Assembly (NCBI GenBank): GCA_016218725.1
Contig: JACRDB010000145.1
Location: forward strand, 1 to 42,994
Direction: 5' to 3'
DNA: 42,994 bases
Origin: Deltaproteobacteria bacterium
Lineage (GTDB): Bacteria > Myxococcota_A > Polyangia > Polyangiales > Ga0077539
Part shown: piece by piece, positions 24,921-32,939 of the stretch
Numbering within the stretch: the first letter of the stretch is position 1
Layout of the letters: every line of letters begins with the position of its first letter
Made by a program: the position numbers and the translations under genes
The notes under the pieces: generated by a model
What the model saw: the letters and a program-made list of their open reading frames with translations, nothing else
Database searches by the model: none
What the model was told of the DNA's origin: nothing

Positions 24921-24945
24921 GGGATCACCTGAGGGATCACCTGAA
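24912..24945 (+). repeat. 12-bp tandem repeat over the rpmB stop
   Basis: ATCACCTGAGGG occurs twice (24912-24935) and again partly (24936-24945). The first unit contains the rpmB TGA stop, so the repeat places further in-frame stops after it. Confidence 0.8.
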
Positions 24946-24952
24946 GACCGCG

Positions 24953-24976
24953 CCGTGCGGCATGCACCCCGCACGG
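24953..24976 (+). terminator. Hairpin after rpmB
   Basis: CCGTGCGG (24953-24960) pairs with CCGCACGG (24969-24976) around an 8-base loop. It follows the rpmG-rpmB operon. There is no T-tract after it, so it may be a Rho-assisted or pausing site. Confidence 0.5.
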
Positions 24977-25020
24977 TGATGGCGCTTCCGCGCGCTGGAG
25001 AAGCGGCCTAGAGTGTGGCC

Positions 25021-25755
25021 ATGCGTGGCGCAAGGGCCCTGGCGAGCTTCCTCCTGCTGGCGGCCTGCGGCTCCATCGATCGCACACGCCTGACCGCAGA
25101 CCCGCCCGGGGACGCGCCCGAGCTCGACCACACGGACGGCGGGACCACACCGCCCGACACCACCCTACCGTTGGATACAGCGCCTCCGACGGACCAGCCG
25201 CACCCCGGGGACCACGGGCCGCCACCACCGCCGCCACCACCACCGCCGCCGCCGCCCACCTGCCGTCCGTGCATGGGGATGGGCGAGGGGAGCGCGTTCT
25301 GTCCGGCCACGCCCGGGAGCTGCCCGCCGCTGGCCGGGTGCGAGCGGGGGTGCCAGACCTGCACCGTGCCCCGGGTGGGCGGGGACCACTGCTCGGCGCC
25401 GCTCCTGCTCGGCGGCCGGGAGCACCTGAGGGTGCCGGTGAGCACCTGCGGGGCGGCCAATGACATCAATCTACGGTGCACGGTGTTCGGGCCGGACCTG
25501 GCCATCGGGCTGCTGGTGGAGGTCCCCGGGCGGGTGCGCGTGCGGGCGGCTACGGAGCCTGGCGTGGGGCTCGCGCTGGCCTACGACCCCTTCCCCCTGC
25601 CGTGCATGAACGACCTGCGGGAGCGTAGCTGCGTGGGGCCCTTTGACATGTCCAACAACCGCGCGGTGGATTTCAACTCCCGCGGGGGGACGCACCACAT
25701 CTTCGTGGCCACCTCGCGCCCCGCCACGGTGGTGCTGGACATCGACCTGCCCTAG
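25021..25755 (+). CDS. Lipoprotein with a 13-residue proline tract
   Basis: This 244-residue protein starts at ATG 25021 (a GTG at 25015 is possible), with a signal ending LLLAACGS. A Thr/Asp/Pro linker leads to 13 consecutive prolines (about residues 68-80). That tract should need elongation factor P for smooth translation. A Cys-rich segment follows (TCRPCMGMGEGSAFC, GCERGCQTC, GGDHCSAPLLLGG), then a beta-sandwich-like domain with four further Cys ending in ATVVLDIDLP. The general shape matches other surface lipoproteins of this lineage. Function unknown. Confidence 0.75.
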   Translation: MRGARALASFLLLAACGSIDRTRLTADPPGDAPELDHTDGGTTPPDTTLPLDTAPPTDQPHPGDHGPPPPPPPPPPPPPTCRPCMGMGEGSAFCPATPGSCPPLAGCERGCQTCTVPRVGGDHCSAPLLLGGREHLRVPVSTCGAANDINLRCTVFGPDLAIGLLVEVPGRVRVRAATEPGVGLALAYDPFPLPCMNDLRERSCVGPFDMSNNRAVDFNSRGGTHHIFVATSRPATVVLDIDLP

Positions 25756-25800
25756 AGACCGCTGGACCACAGCGCCTCGGGGAGACTACCGTCCCGGGTG

Positions 25801-26982
25801 ATGGACCGTCGTCCCCTGGTGCGGGTGGACGGGACCCTGGTGCGGGTCCCGGGCTTCGTGAGCGCGCACTCCCACGCGTTCCAGTTTGGCCTCCGCGGCA
25901 ACACCCAGCGCACGCCCAGAGCCACCGGGGACTTCTGGTCCTGGCGCGAGGCCATGTACCGCCTGGCCACGGTGCTCACCCCGGAGTCCCTGGCCCGGGT
26001 CTCCCGCCGGGCCTTCGAGGCCCTGCGCCGCGCGGGGGTCGTGTGCGTGGGCGAGTTCCACTACCTGCACCACCAGGCCGACGGCACCCCCTACGAGGAC
26101 CGCACCCTCCTGGCCGACGTGGTGCTCCAGGCGGCCCTCGACGCGGGGCTCCGGGTGACGCTCCTGCGCGCGGCCTACGCCCGCGCGGGCCACGGTCGGG
26201 GCCCGGAGCCCGGCCCGCGGCGCTTCTGCGACCCCTCCCCGGACCACGTCCTGCGCGACCTGGACACCCTCCGCGCCCGCTGGCAGGGCAACCCCCGCGT
26301 GCGCTTCGGCCTCGCGCCGCACTCGGTCCGCGCCGTGCCCGCGGACTGGCTCAAGCCCCTGCACGACTATGCGAAGATGCATAGGCTCCCGTTTCACATG
26401 CACGTGGCCGAGGTGCAGGCGGAGGTGGACGCGTGCCTGGCGGAGCACGGGCGTCGGCCGGTGGAGCTCCTGGCGGAGCGCGGGGTGCTGGACGCTCGCT
26501 TCGTGGCGGTGCACGGGACCAACCTCACGGCGACGGAGGCGAGGCTCCTGGGCGAGGCGGGGGCCTTCGTGTGCGCGTGCCCTACCACGGAGCGGGACCT
26601 GGGCGACGGGCTGGCGGACCTCTCGGCGCTGCGGGGGGCGGGCGTGAGGCTCTGCACGGGGATCGATTCGCACGTGGTGACGGACCCGGTGGAGGAGCTC
26701 CGCGCGCTGGAGCTCCACGAGCGCCTGAGGCTGCGCCGGCGGGTGACCTTCGAGCCGCCGGAGGGGCGCACGCCCGCGGAGCAGCTCTTGCTGGAGGGCA
26801 GCGCCGTCGGGGCGCAGGCGCTCGGGTGGCCGTGCGCGGTGGACGCCGGGGGTACCACCTGGAGGCCGTCGACGGTGCTGGACCGCACGCACCCGGCGCT
26901 GGAGGCGGTGCCCACGGAGGCCCTGGCGGACGCGCTGGTGTTCTCCGGCGGCGCCTGCTGCGTGGTCGGCGTCGAGGGGTGA
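25801..26982 (+). CDS. hutF: Formimidoylglutamate deiminase (HutF), N-terminally short
   Basis: This 393-residue amidohydrolase has the metal motif HSH in PGFVSAHSHAFQFG, the family signature GEFHYLHHQ, His in FHMHVAEVQ, His in VAVHGTN, and Asp in CTGIDSHVV. The phrases SHAFQ and EFHYLHH are characteristic of HutF, which deiminates N-formimino-glutamate in histidine breakdown. The first histidine lies only about 23 residues from the start, so roughly 40-50 N-terminal residues of the usual protein are missing. No other hut genes are near. A related N-formimino- or guanidino-type deiminase remains possible. Its stop is 7 bases from that of the convergent oxygenase gene. Confidence 0.8.
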   Translation: MDRRPLVRVDGTLVRVPGFVSAHSHAFQFGLRGNTQRTPRATGDFWSWREAMYRLATVLTPESLARVSRRAFEALRRAGVVCVGEFHYLHHQADGTPYEDRTLLADVVLQAALDAGLRVTLLRAAYARAGHGRGPEPGPRRFCDPSPDHVLRDLDTLRARWQGNPRVRFGLAPHSVRAVPADWLKPLHDYAKMHRLPFHMHVAEVQAEVDACLAEHGRRPVELLAERGVLDARFVAVHGTNLTATEARLLGEAGAFVCACPTTERDLGDGLADLSALRGAGVRLCTGIDSHVVTDPVEELRALELHERLRLRRRVTFEPPEGRTPAEQLLLEGSAVGAQALGWPCAVDAGGTTWRPSTVLDRTHPALEAVPTEALADALVFSGGACCVVGVEG

Positions 26983-26989
26983 ACGGGTA

Positions 26990-27754
26990 CTACCTCTCCG
27001 CGCGATAGACCACGTCCCCGCGGACGATCACCCGCGGGGCGTCCCCGTCGTAGCGCTCGATGTCGTGGCAGCGGCGGTGATCAAAGACCAGCGCGGCGCC
27101 CCGGCGGGGGGTCACCCCGAGGAGCACCTCATGGGCGAGGGCCTCCCGGGGCCAGTCGCCGTGGTCCCTCGCCCACACCGGGAGGGCCTCCTGGCCGTCG
27201 CGCAGGAAGCGCGTGCGACCCCCCGCCCCGGGGGCCACGTCCGTGAGGTACAGCACAAAGGACTGGAGCGTCCGGCGCCCGTCGCCGTAGTCGTAGGCGT
27301 TGTCGTAGTGGCCGTGGTGGCGACCTCCGCGGGAGTACGCCATGAAGCGCAGGACCGGGCTCAGGCCAACGCTCCTCCAGCGACGGTGGGCCGTGGGGTG
27401 GTGCCAGTCCGTGGGCGTGTGGTCCCGCGCCTCGCGGCGCGCGGGCACCAGCGGGCGGAGCCTCGGCCACAGCGCCTCGGCCAGGGGAGGCGACCACGCC
27501 GTGGCGCGCCGCGAGCCCACCCTCGGGTCCTCCCAGCCCGGCCGGCCCTCGACGCCCACCGGCACGGCCCTGCCGCTCGCCGCGAAGAGCGCGGCCAGGG
27601 CGGCGCACTCGCCGTCCGTGAGCGCCCCTTCGGCGTAGGTGACCTCGTCGAAGAGCGCGCGCACCTCCCGAGGGGCCATCCCCTCGGCGAGCGCCACCGC
27701 GGGCGGCTCCCAGGCCCCGAGCAGGGCACCCTCCGGCGGCGGTTCGTGGTGCAT
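26990..27754 (-). CDS. 2OG-Fe(II) oxygenase (prolyl 4-hydroxylase-like)
   Basis: This 254-residue protein shows the double-stranded beta-helix Fe site: H-x-D in HHGHYDNAYDYGD, a distal His in VFDHRRCHDIERY, and an Arg in RVIVRGDVVY for 2-oxoglutarate. The SVLRFMAYSRGG-type strand precedes the HxD. Spacing matches prolyl 4-hydroxylase-like enzymes. It has no signal peptide at the chosen ATG (27754); the frame stays open upstream but the extra residues are Arg/Pro noise. The substrate is unknown; the enzyme may hydroxylate a protein or small molecule. Confidence 0.82.
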   Translation of the reverse strand: MHHEPPPEGALLGAWEPPAVALAEGMAPREVRALFDEVTYAEGALTDGECAALAALFAASGRAVPVGVEGRPGWEDPRVGSRRATAWSPPLAEALWPRLRPLVPARREARDHTPTDWHHPTAHRRWRSVGLSPVLRFMAYSRGGRHHGHYDNAYDYGDGRRTLQSFVLYLTDVAPGAGGRTRFLRDGQEALPVWARDHGDWPREALAHEVLLGVTPRRGAALVFDHRRCHDIERYDGDAPRVIVRGDVVYRAER

Positions 27755-28096
27755 GGGCAGGGAGCATCGCGCAAGCGCTCCGGCGCGGCCACCGCTGGGG
27801 GCGTCGTCCACTTCCTCGGCTGAAGCGGTTGCCGTCGGGACCTGCTCGCCGCGAGACGGCAGCGGGCCGGCCGCGAACTTGTTCGGGGACGGCCCGACGC
27901 TTCTTCCTTCGTGGGGGAGTCCTTCACGGCCGCAGCGTAGCGCCGCGGGCGGGTGGCTGGGTTCGGGACCTCCATCGGGGCCGCGCCGGAGCGGGCGGAG
28001 CATCGCACGGGGTGAGCCTCCGGCGCAGCCGTGAAAGTGCGCGGGGAGTGTGGTAGAATCCCGGCCCTTTGCGTTTCAACCGTGGGAGAGGTCTCC
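27755..28096. other. Intergenic region between divergent genes, with a nested hairpin
   Basis: About 340 bases with no credible gene. It holds the aspS promoter candidate and a nested stem-loop at 27830-27861 (TGCCGTC...GACGGCA outside, CTCG-CCG-CGAG inside). No T-box-like AGGGTGGNACCGCG is visible before aspS. I see nothing else that I can name. Confidence 0.45.
28031..28059 (+). promoter_or_regulatory. Candidate sigma70-type promoter of aspS
   Basis: GTGAAA (28031-28036) and TAGAAT (28054-28059) are separated by 17 bases. The -35 matches four of six consensus bases; the -10 is good. The GTG start of aspS is 38 bases after the -10. Confidence 0.4.
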
Positions 28097-29998
28097 GTGG
28101 CACGCTTCATTGACGAGCTCAAGCGCACCCATAGCTGCGGCCAGCTCCGGGCCGAGCACAACGGCCAGGAGGTGGTCCTCTTCGGCTGGGTGCAGTACTA
28201 CCGGGACTTCGGCGGGCTGCGCTTCATTGACCTCCGGGACCGCGACGGGCTCACGCAGGTGGTCTTTGACCCCGACGTGGACGCCGCCTCCCACGCCCTG
28301 GCGGACACGCTCCGGAGCGAGTGGGTGGTGGGCGTCCGCGGCGTGGTGAGGGACCGCGGGCAGCAGTTCTCCAGGAAGAAGGGTGAGATGGTCAGCGCCC
28401 ACAACCCGGACCTGGCCACCGGGGCCATCGAGGTCGTGGCCCGCGAGGCCGTGGTGTTCAACCGCGCGGAGACGCCCCCCTTCGAGATCGAGGACGACAC
28501 GGACACCAACGAGGAGAAGCGCCTGCAGTTCCGCTACCTGGACCTGCGGCGGCCGAAGCTCCAGCGGGTGTTCCGTATGCGATCTCGCATGAACCTCGCC
28601 GCGCGGAGATACCTCTCCGAGGAGGGCTTCCTGGAGCTGGAGACGCCCATCCTGGTGAAGTACACCCCCGGGGGGGCGAGGAACTTCCTGGTGCCCTCGC
28701 GGCTGCACGCGGGGAAGTTCTACGCCCTGGCGGAGAGCCCGCAGCTCTTCAAGCAGCTCTACATGATCGCGGGCTTCGAGCGCTACTACCAGATCGTGAA
28801 GTGCTTCCGCGACGAGGACCTGCGCCTGGACCGGCAGCCCGAGTTCACGCAGATCGACATGGAGATGAGCTTCGTCAACCAGGACGACGTGTTCCGCGCG
28901 GTGGAGGGGCTGCTGTTCACGCTCTGGCGCGAGGTCTTCGGGGTGGACCTGGGGGAGCGCTACCCGGTGCTGTCGCACGGCGGGCGCTTCCCGAGGATGG
29001 CCTTCGAGGAGTCCATGCGGCGCTTCGGGAACGACAAGCCGGACCTGCGCTTCGGGCTGGAGCACACGGACCTGACGGGCCTGGTGGTGGCCCACGAGGG
29101 CGGCGGGATCGCGCTCCTCAAGGACCTGGCGGACGCCTACGCCCGCGGCGAGGACCGCCGGGAGCTGCCTCGGCGCATCGTGAAGGCCATGGTGGTGCCC
29201 GCCAGCGCGGCGCTCTCTCGCGCGGAGACGGACAAGCTGGAGGACTACGTCAAGGGCATGGGCTCCAAGGGCCTGGCGCGGGCGCGGGTGGCCGAGGACG
29301 GCACCTGGACGCAGTCGCCCTTCGCGCGCACGGTGACGCCCGCGTTCCGGGAGGCCGTGAACGCCGCCACGGGGGCCCGGGGCGGGGACCTGTTGATCTT
29401 CCAGTTCGGCGCGACGGCGATGGTGCACACGGTGATGGCGAACCTCCGGCTGCACCTCGGGCGCAAGCTCGGGCTCATCCCGGAGTACGGCACCCGCGGG
29501 GACGACTGGCGCTTCCTCTGGGTGGTGGACCCGCCCCTCTTCGAGCACGACGAGAAGGAGAACCGCTGGGTGGCGGCCCACCACGCGTTCACGCGCCCCC
29601 ACGATGACAGCGTGCCCTTCCTGGAGACCGAGCCCGGGAGGGTGCTGTGCCACCGCTACGACGTGGTGCTCAACGGCTTCGAGATCGGCGGCGGGAGCAT
29701 CCGCCTGCACGACCCCGAGGTGCAGACCAGGGTGTTCCGCGCCCTGGGCATCTCCGACGAGGAGGCCCGGGTGAAATTCGGCTTCCTGCTGGACGCCCTG
29801 CGCTACGGGGCCCCGCCCCACGGGGGCATCGCCCTGGGCATGGACCGACTGGTGCTCCTGGCCGCGGGCGCCGAGAGCATCCGGGACGTGGTGGCCTTCC
29901 CGAAGACCCAGAAGGGCACGGACCTCATGACCGACGCGCCCAACCACGTCTCTCCCGAACAGCTCGCGGAGCTCCGGGTGCGCGTCGTCGAGGGGTGA
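28097..29998 (+). CDS. aspS: Aspartyl-tRNA synthetase
   Basis: This 633-residue class II synthetase charges tRNA-Asp (and, if non-discriminating, tRNA-Asn). It has the N-terminal OB fold (VVLFGWVQYYRDFGGLRFIDLRDRDG), class II motif 2 (YYQIVKCFRDEDLRLDRQPEFTQID), the GAD insertion domain about residues 300-420, and motif 3 (GIALGMDRLVLL). The GTG at 28097 is chosen because a GGGAGAGG ribosome-binding site precedes it and the conserved frame starts with ARFIDELKRTHSCG. It is 33 bases upstream of a small exported protein gene. Confidence 0.96.
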   Translation: MARFIDELKRTHSCGQLRAEHNGQEVVLFGWVQYYRDFGGLRFIDLRDRDGLTQVVFDPDVDAASHALADTLRSEWVVGVRGVVRDRGQQFSRKKGEMVSAHNPDLATGAIEVVAREAVVFNRAETPPFEIEDDTDTNEEKRLQFRYLDLRRPKLQRVFRMRSRMNLAARRYLSEEGFLELETPILVKYTPGGARNFLVPSRLHAGKFYALAESPQLFKQLYMIAGFERYYQIVKCFRDEDLRLDRQPEFTQIDMEMSFVNQDDVFRAVEGLLFTLWREVFGVDLGERYPVLSHGGRFPRMAFEESMRRFGNDKPDLRFGLEHTDLTGLVVAHEGGGIALLKDLADAYARGEDRRELPRRIVKAMVVPASAALSRAETDKLEDYVKGMGSKGLARARVAEDGTWTQSPFARTVTPAFREAVNAATGARGGDLLIFQFGATAMVHTVMANLRLHLGRKLGLIPEYGTRGDDWRFLWVVDPPLFEHDEKENRWVAAHHAFTRPHDDSVPFLETEPGRVLCHRYDVVLNGFEIGGGSIRLHDPEVQTRVFRALGISDEEARVKFGFLLDALRYGAPPHGGIALGMDRLVLLAAGAESIRDVVAFPKTQKGTDLMTDAPNHVSPEQLAELRVRVVEG

Positions 29999-30030
29999 AA
30001 GACCCGCCCTGGGTCGCGCGTTCAGGGTGC

Positions 30031-30477
30031 ATGCGCCCCGACCTCACCCCTGTGCTCCGCCGTCGTCCCCGCGCGCTGGTGCTCGCCCTCGGGCTCCTGG
30101 CCTCGGCCCTGGCCGCGGGGAACGCTCGCGCCCAGAGGCCCCAGAGGCAACCACGCACCCCGCCCCCGGAGCTGGTGGTCGTGGCCCGCGTGGAGGCCGT
30201 CACCCAGACCCCCCACTGCGGCGTGCTCTTCTCGTCCCCGGCGGCGCGGCACTCGGTGCTGCGCGTCGAGCGCGGCAGGGCCCCCGCGGGGGACCTCTAC
30301 GCGTTCTATCGCTGTGGCTGGACCAGCGCCCGGGCCCGCGTGGCCCCGGGGATGGTCCTGCGCCTGGCGCTCTCCCGGAGCCCCGTGGGGAGCTACGGCA
30401 GCACCGTGGATGACCTGGGCACCCCCACGGCGCCCCGGTACTACGTCCAGTCCGCCACGCCCGCTCCGGCGCCGTAA
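30031..30477 (+). CDS. Small exported protein
   Basis: This 148-residue protein has a signal peptide with an Arg-rich start and a cleavage-type end NARAQ. The mature part of about 110 residues has a Cys pair (TPHCGVLF, YRCGWTS) that may form a disulfide. It is otherwise unrecognised. It follows aspS by 32 bases on the same strand but has a different codon and composition profile, so cotranscription is uncertain. The next gene's operator dyad starts 10 bases after its stop. Confidence 0.65.
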   Translation: MRPDLTPVLRRRPRALVLALGLLASALAAGNARAQRPQRQPRTPPPELVVVARVEAVTQTPHCGVLFSSPAARHSVLRVERGRAPAGDLYAFYRCGWTSARARVAPGMVLRLALSRSPVGSYGSTVDDLGTPTAPRYYVQSATPAPAP

Positions 30478-30486
30478 GCCCCCGCG

Positions 30487-30500
30487 TTGACCGCGGTCAA
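30487..30500. promoter_or_regulatory. TTGAC-N4-GTCAA dyad (CRP/FNR-type site) before LOX gene
   Basis: TTGACCGCGGTCAA is a perfect 14-base palindrome matching the TTGA-N6-TCAA core of FNR/DNR/CRP-family boxes. It lies about 77 bases before the LOX-like gene. A second copy of the same pattern is 3.1 kb downstream before the TlpA-led operon. The regulator is not in the window. It could also form part of a hairpin with the CCGCGG that follows. Confidence 0.55.
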
Positions 30501-30576
30501 GACCGCGGTGCGCGGCCGGGGCAATGGTCCCTCGCAGCCGACGCCTCTCGCGGGCGGCCCGACGGAGACCCGCAGA

Positions 30577-31854
30577 ATGTCATCCAGTGTGTGTGCGTCG
30601 GGGGCGTCGGTCGTAGGTGTGTCGGCGGTGCTCCTCGCGCTCGCGGCGTGCTCGCCGCCGGCCTCGGGGGGAGGCGGCCCCCCGGACGCCTCGGGCGCGG
30701 ACAGCACCCCTGCCCGGGACTCCGGCGCCATGGACTCCGCCCCCTCCCCGGACGCTGGTCCCACGGACACCTTCGACGGGTCCGCCCTGACGGACACCAC
30801 GGACGGCGCGGGCGGCTCGGACGGGGCAAGGCCCTATTGCCCTCCGCACCCGGACGTGACCACCCAGCCCGACGGGGCCCCGCTGCCGAACCTCACCGTC
30901 CTCGCCGAGCGCATGAGCGCCCGCGCGACGTTCTCCTGGCAGAGCTTCTCCGCGGCGTCGTGCGACGTGCGCGAGGAGCGCTGCGTGGCCGCCGCGGGCT
31001 GCCGAAGGATCCTGCGCTTTGACCTCGTGGTGGCCAACGTGGGCGCCGGGGACCTGTACCTCGGCCCGCCCAACCCCGCCAACCGCATGCCGCCCACCTT
31101 CGAGCACTCGGCATGCCACAACCACTACCACCTCCTGGGCTTCGCGGAGTTCCGGCTCTTCGACATGATGGGCCGCCAGGCGGGCTATGGTCACAAGCAG
31201 TCGTTCTGCTTGTTGGACATGGAGCGCCGCCCGGGCGCGCCGGACGTGCCTCGGGCACAGCGCTACGCTTGCAACAACCAGGGCATCCACGCAGGCTGGG
31301 CGGACATCTACGACCGCTCGCTGGACTGCCAGTACATCGACGTGACCGACGTGCCCGCCGGGCGCTACCGCCTCCAGGCCCGGATCAACACCGAGTGCCA
31401 CCTGCGCGAGAGCGACTACAGCGACAACATCGCCGAGGTGGACATTGACGTGCCTCCCGCCACGGGCACCTGCGTCGCGCCGAACCCCACGGGGCCCTGC
31501 CCCGCGGGCATGGGCCGGGGACTCCTGCGCGACTGCGGCTGGACCGCCACGCCCCCCAGGGCGTGCGCCCCGGGCTCCCGGGTCACCCTGGGCTGCGACA
31601 ACCGCTGCATGCCGCCCCTCGGGACCTGCGCGGGGGACCCCATGCTCCGGGTGTGCCCGGGGATGGCCCCGTGTACCGCGGGGGGAGCCCTCGCCGCCAA
31701 CGACGACAACACCGCGTGCGGCGGCGGCGACGGCGGCACCAACACCTGCTCCAGGGTGACCTTCTCCTGCCCGGAGACCGGGATGTACACCGTGCTCACG
31801 GGCCCCTACCAGGCCGGGGAGACCTACACCTGCGACGTCGCCGTCGCGCCATGA
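30577..31854 (+). CDS. Secreted lysyl-oxidase-like quinoprotein (lipoprotein)
   Basis: This 425-residue lipoprotein has a signal ending LALAACSP, a low-complexity linker (about residues 30-90), then a lysyl-oxidase (LOX) catalytic domain at about 100-290. The copper ligands are H181, H183 and H185 in HNHYH. The cofactor residues are also in place: Lys207 in YGHKQSFCLLD and Tyr245 in GWADIYDRSLDCQ, 38 apart. In human LOX the matching pair is K320/Y355, which cross-link to lysine tyrosylquinone. It should therefore oxidise primary amines to aldehydes, releasing peroxide and ammonia. A Cys-rich C-terminal domain of about 130 residues follows (residues 295-425). The gene overlaps the next by ATGA. 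Confidence 0.85.
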   Translation: MSSSVCASGASVVGVSAVLLALAACSPPASGGGGPPDASGADSTPARDSGAMDSAPSPDAGPTDTFDGSALTDTTDGAGGSDGARPYCPPHPDVTTQPDGAPLPNLTVLAERMSARATFSWQSFSAASCDVREERCVAAAGCRRILRFDLVVANVGAGDLYLGPPNPANRMPPTFEHSACHNHYHLLGFAEFRLFDMMGRQAGYGHKQSFCLLDMERRPGAPDVPRAQRYACNNQGIHAGWADIYDRSLDCQYIDVTDVPAGRYRLQARINTECHLRESDYSDNIAEVDIDVPPATGTCVAPNPTGPCPAGMGRGLLRDCGWTATPPRACAPGSRVTLGCDNRCMPPLGTCAGDPMLRVCPGMAPCTAGGALAANDDNTACGGGDGGTNTCSRVTFSCPETGMYTVLTGPYQAGETYTCDVAVAP

Positions 31855-32939
31855 AGCGCGGGGCGCTCCTCGCGATCGCCGGTCTCCTGGCCTGCTCCGA
31901 GGCGCCTCCTCGGGCCCCGTCGGGGCTCTGGGTGGCGAGCCTGGAGGACGGCACCGTCGCGTTCTCTCGCGCGGGCGAGCCTCCGAGGGTGACCTCGCTC
32001 CTGGAGCGCCGCGGCGCCGGGGCGGACCTGTACATGCCCCGGGACCTCGCGCTCTCTCCCGACGGGCTCACGCTCTGGGTGACGGCCTCCGCGGGGACCT
32101 ACCGCGCGGGCACGCCCCACGCCCTGGAGGACCACGGCGAGGACGGAGCCTGGGAGCACCAGACCCCGGACTCCGTGGTGGCCCTCGATACGGTGACCGG
32201 CGCGATCACCGCCCGCGTGCGCGTGGAGGCGGGCGCCGGCGTGTCCTCGCTCACGCTCTCGCCCGACGGGCGCTCGCTCTGGGTCACCGCCACGGACCGC
32301 GGGGAGGTCCTCCGGGTGGACACCGCCTCGCGGAGGGTCACGCTCCGGGTGCCGCTGGGCGCGGAGAGCTCCCCGAGGGGCGTGGCCTGGTGCGGAGGGC
32401 GCGTCGCCGTGGCCGTGGAGGGGGCCAAGAGCCTCGCGCTGGTGGAGCCCGAGACCGGCGCGGTGAGCGCCGTCGGCCTCGGCGGGGCGGCCATGGACGT
32501 GCGCTGCACGCGCGACGGAGACATCGCCTGGGTCACGCTCTTTGACGCTCTGGAGGTCGCCCGGGTGGCCCTCCCCTCGGGGCTGGTCACCCGCGTCCCG
32601 ATGCCCGAAGGGTCCCAGGGACCCACCGGGCTCTCGTGGTCGTCGGACGGGCGGAGGCTCTATGTCTGCGACGAGGGCTGGCTCCGAGGGCGCGACCGGG
32701 GCACCACCGTGGTGGTGCTGGACGCTGGACGGGCGGCGGTCTCCGGGGTCTACCCGGTGGGCCTCGGGCCCCACGCCGCGGTGGAAGACCCTGACGACGG
32801 GTTGCTGTACGTGAGCCTCACCTACGAGGCCCGGGTGGCGCTCCTGGAGGCCGCCACCGGACGCGTGAGAGGGACGCTGGAGGCGGGCCACAAGCCCCAC
32901 GGCATCGCCCTCGGTCGGCCTCCGGGAGGAGATCACTGA
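31851..32939 (+). CDS. Beta-propeller lipoprotein of the LOX operon
   Basis: This 362-residue protein has a lipobox (GLLACSE). It is built of about six YVTN/NHL-type propeller blades: DLALSPDGLTLWVTASAGT, SLTLSPDGRSLWVTATDRGEV, LSWSSDGRRLYVCDEGWL and HAAVEDPDDGLLYVSLTYEA. Such propellers in cytochrome clusters act as docking or quinoprotein-like scaffolds; no PQQ motif is seen. Its ATG overlaps the LOX stop (ATGA) and its TGA overlaps the cupredoxin start (TGATG), so all three are tightly cotranscribed. A DTVTGAIT stretch at residues 113-120 resembles, but does not match, ApbE target motifs. Confidence 0.82.
   Translation: MKRGALLAIAGLLACSEAPPRAPSGLWVASLEDGTVAFSRAGEPPRVTSLLERRGAGADLYMPRDLALSPDGLTLWVTASAGTYRAGTPHALEDHGEDGAWEHQTPDSVVALDTVTGAITARVRVEAGAGVSSLTLSPDGRSLWVTATDRGEVLRVDTASRRVTLRVPLGAESSPRGVAWCGGRVAVAVEGAKSLALVEPETGAVSAVGLGGAAMDVRCTRDGDIAWVTLFDALEVARVALPSGLVTRVPMPEGSQGPTGLSWSSDGRRLYVCDEGWLRGRDRGTTVVVLDAGRAAVSGVYPVGLGPHAAVEDPDDGLLYVSLTYEARVALLEAATGRVRGTLEAGHKPHGIALGRPPGGDH

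Noticed and set aside
27755..28096. T-box riboswitch before aspS
   Set aside because: No AGGGTGGNACCGCG-like T-box sequence and no paired terminator/antiterminator is visible; only an unrelated hairpin is present.
30487..30510. The palindrome at 30487 as a terminator of the small exported protein gene
   Set aside because: Its arms fit the same 14-base pattern found before the next operon, and no T-tract follows; a binding site is the simpler reading, although a hairpin is not excluded.
32187..32210. DTVTGAIT (propeller residues 113-120) as an ApbE flavinylation site
   Set aside because: The known acceptor motif has the Thr/Ser right after the GA. Here an Ile follows, and DxxTGxxT turns are routine in propeller blades.
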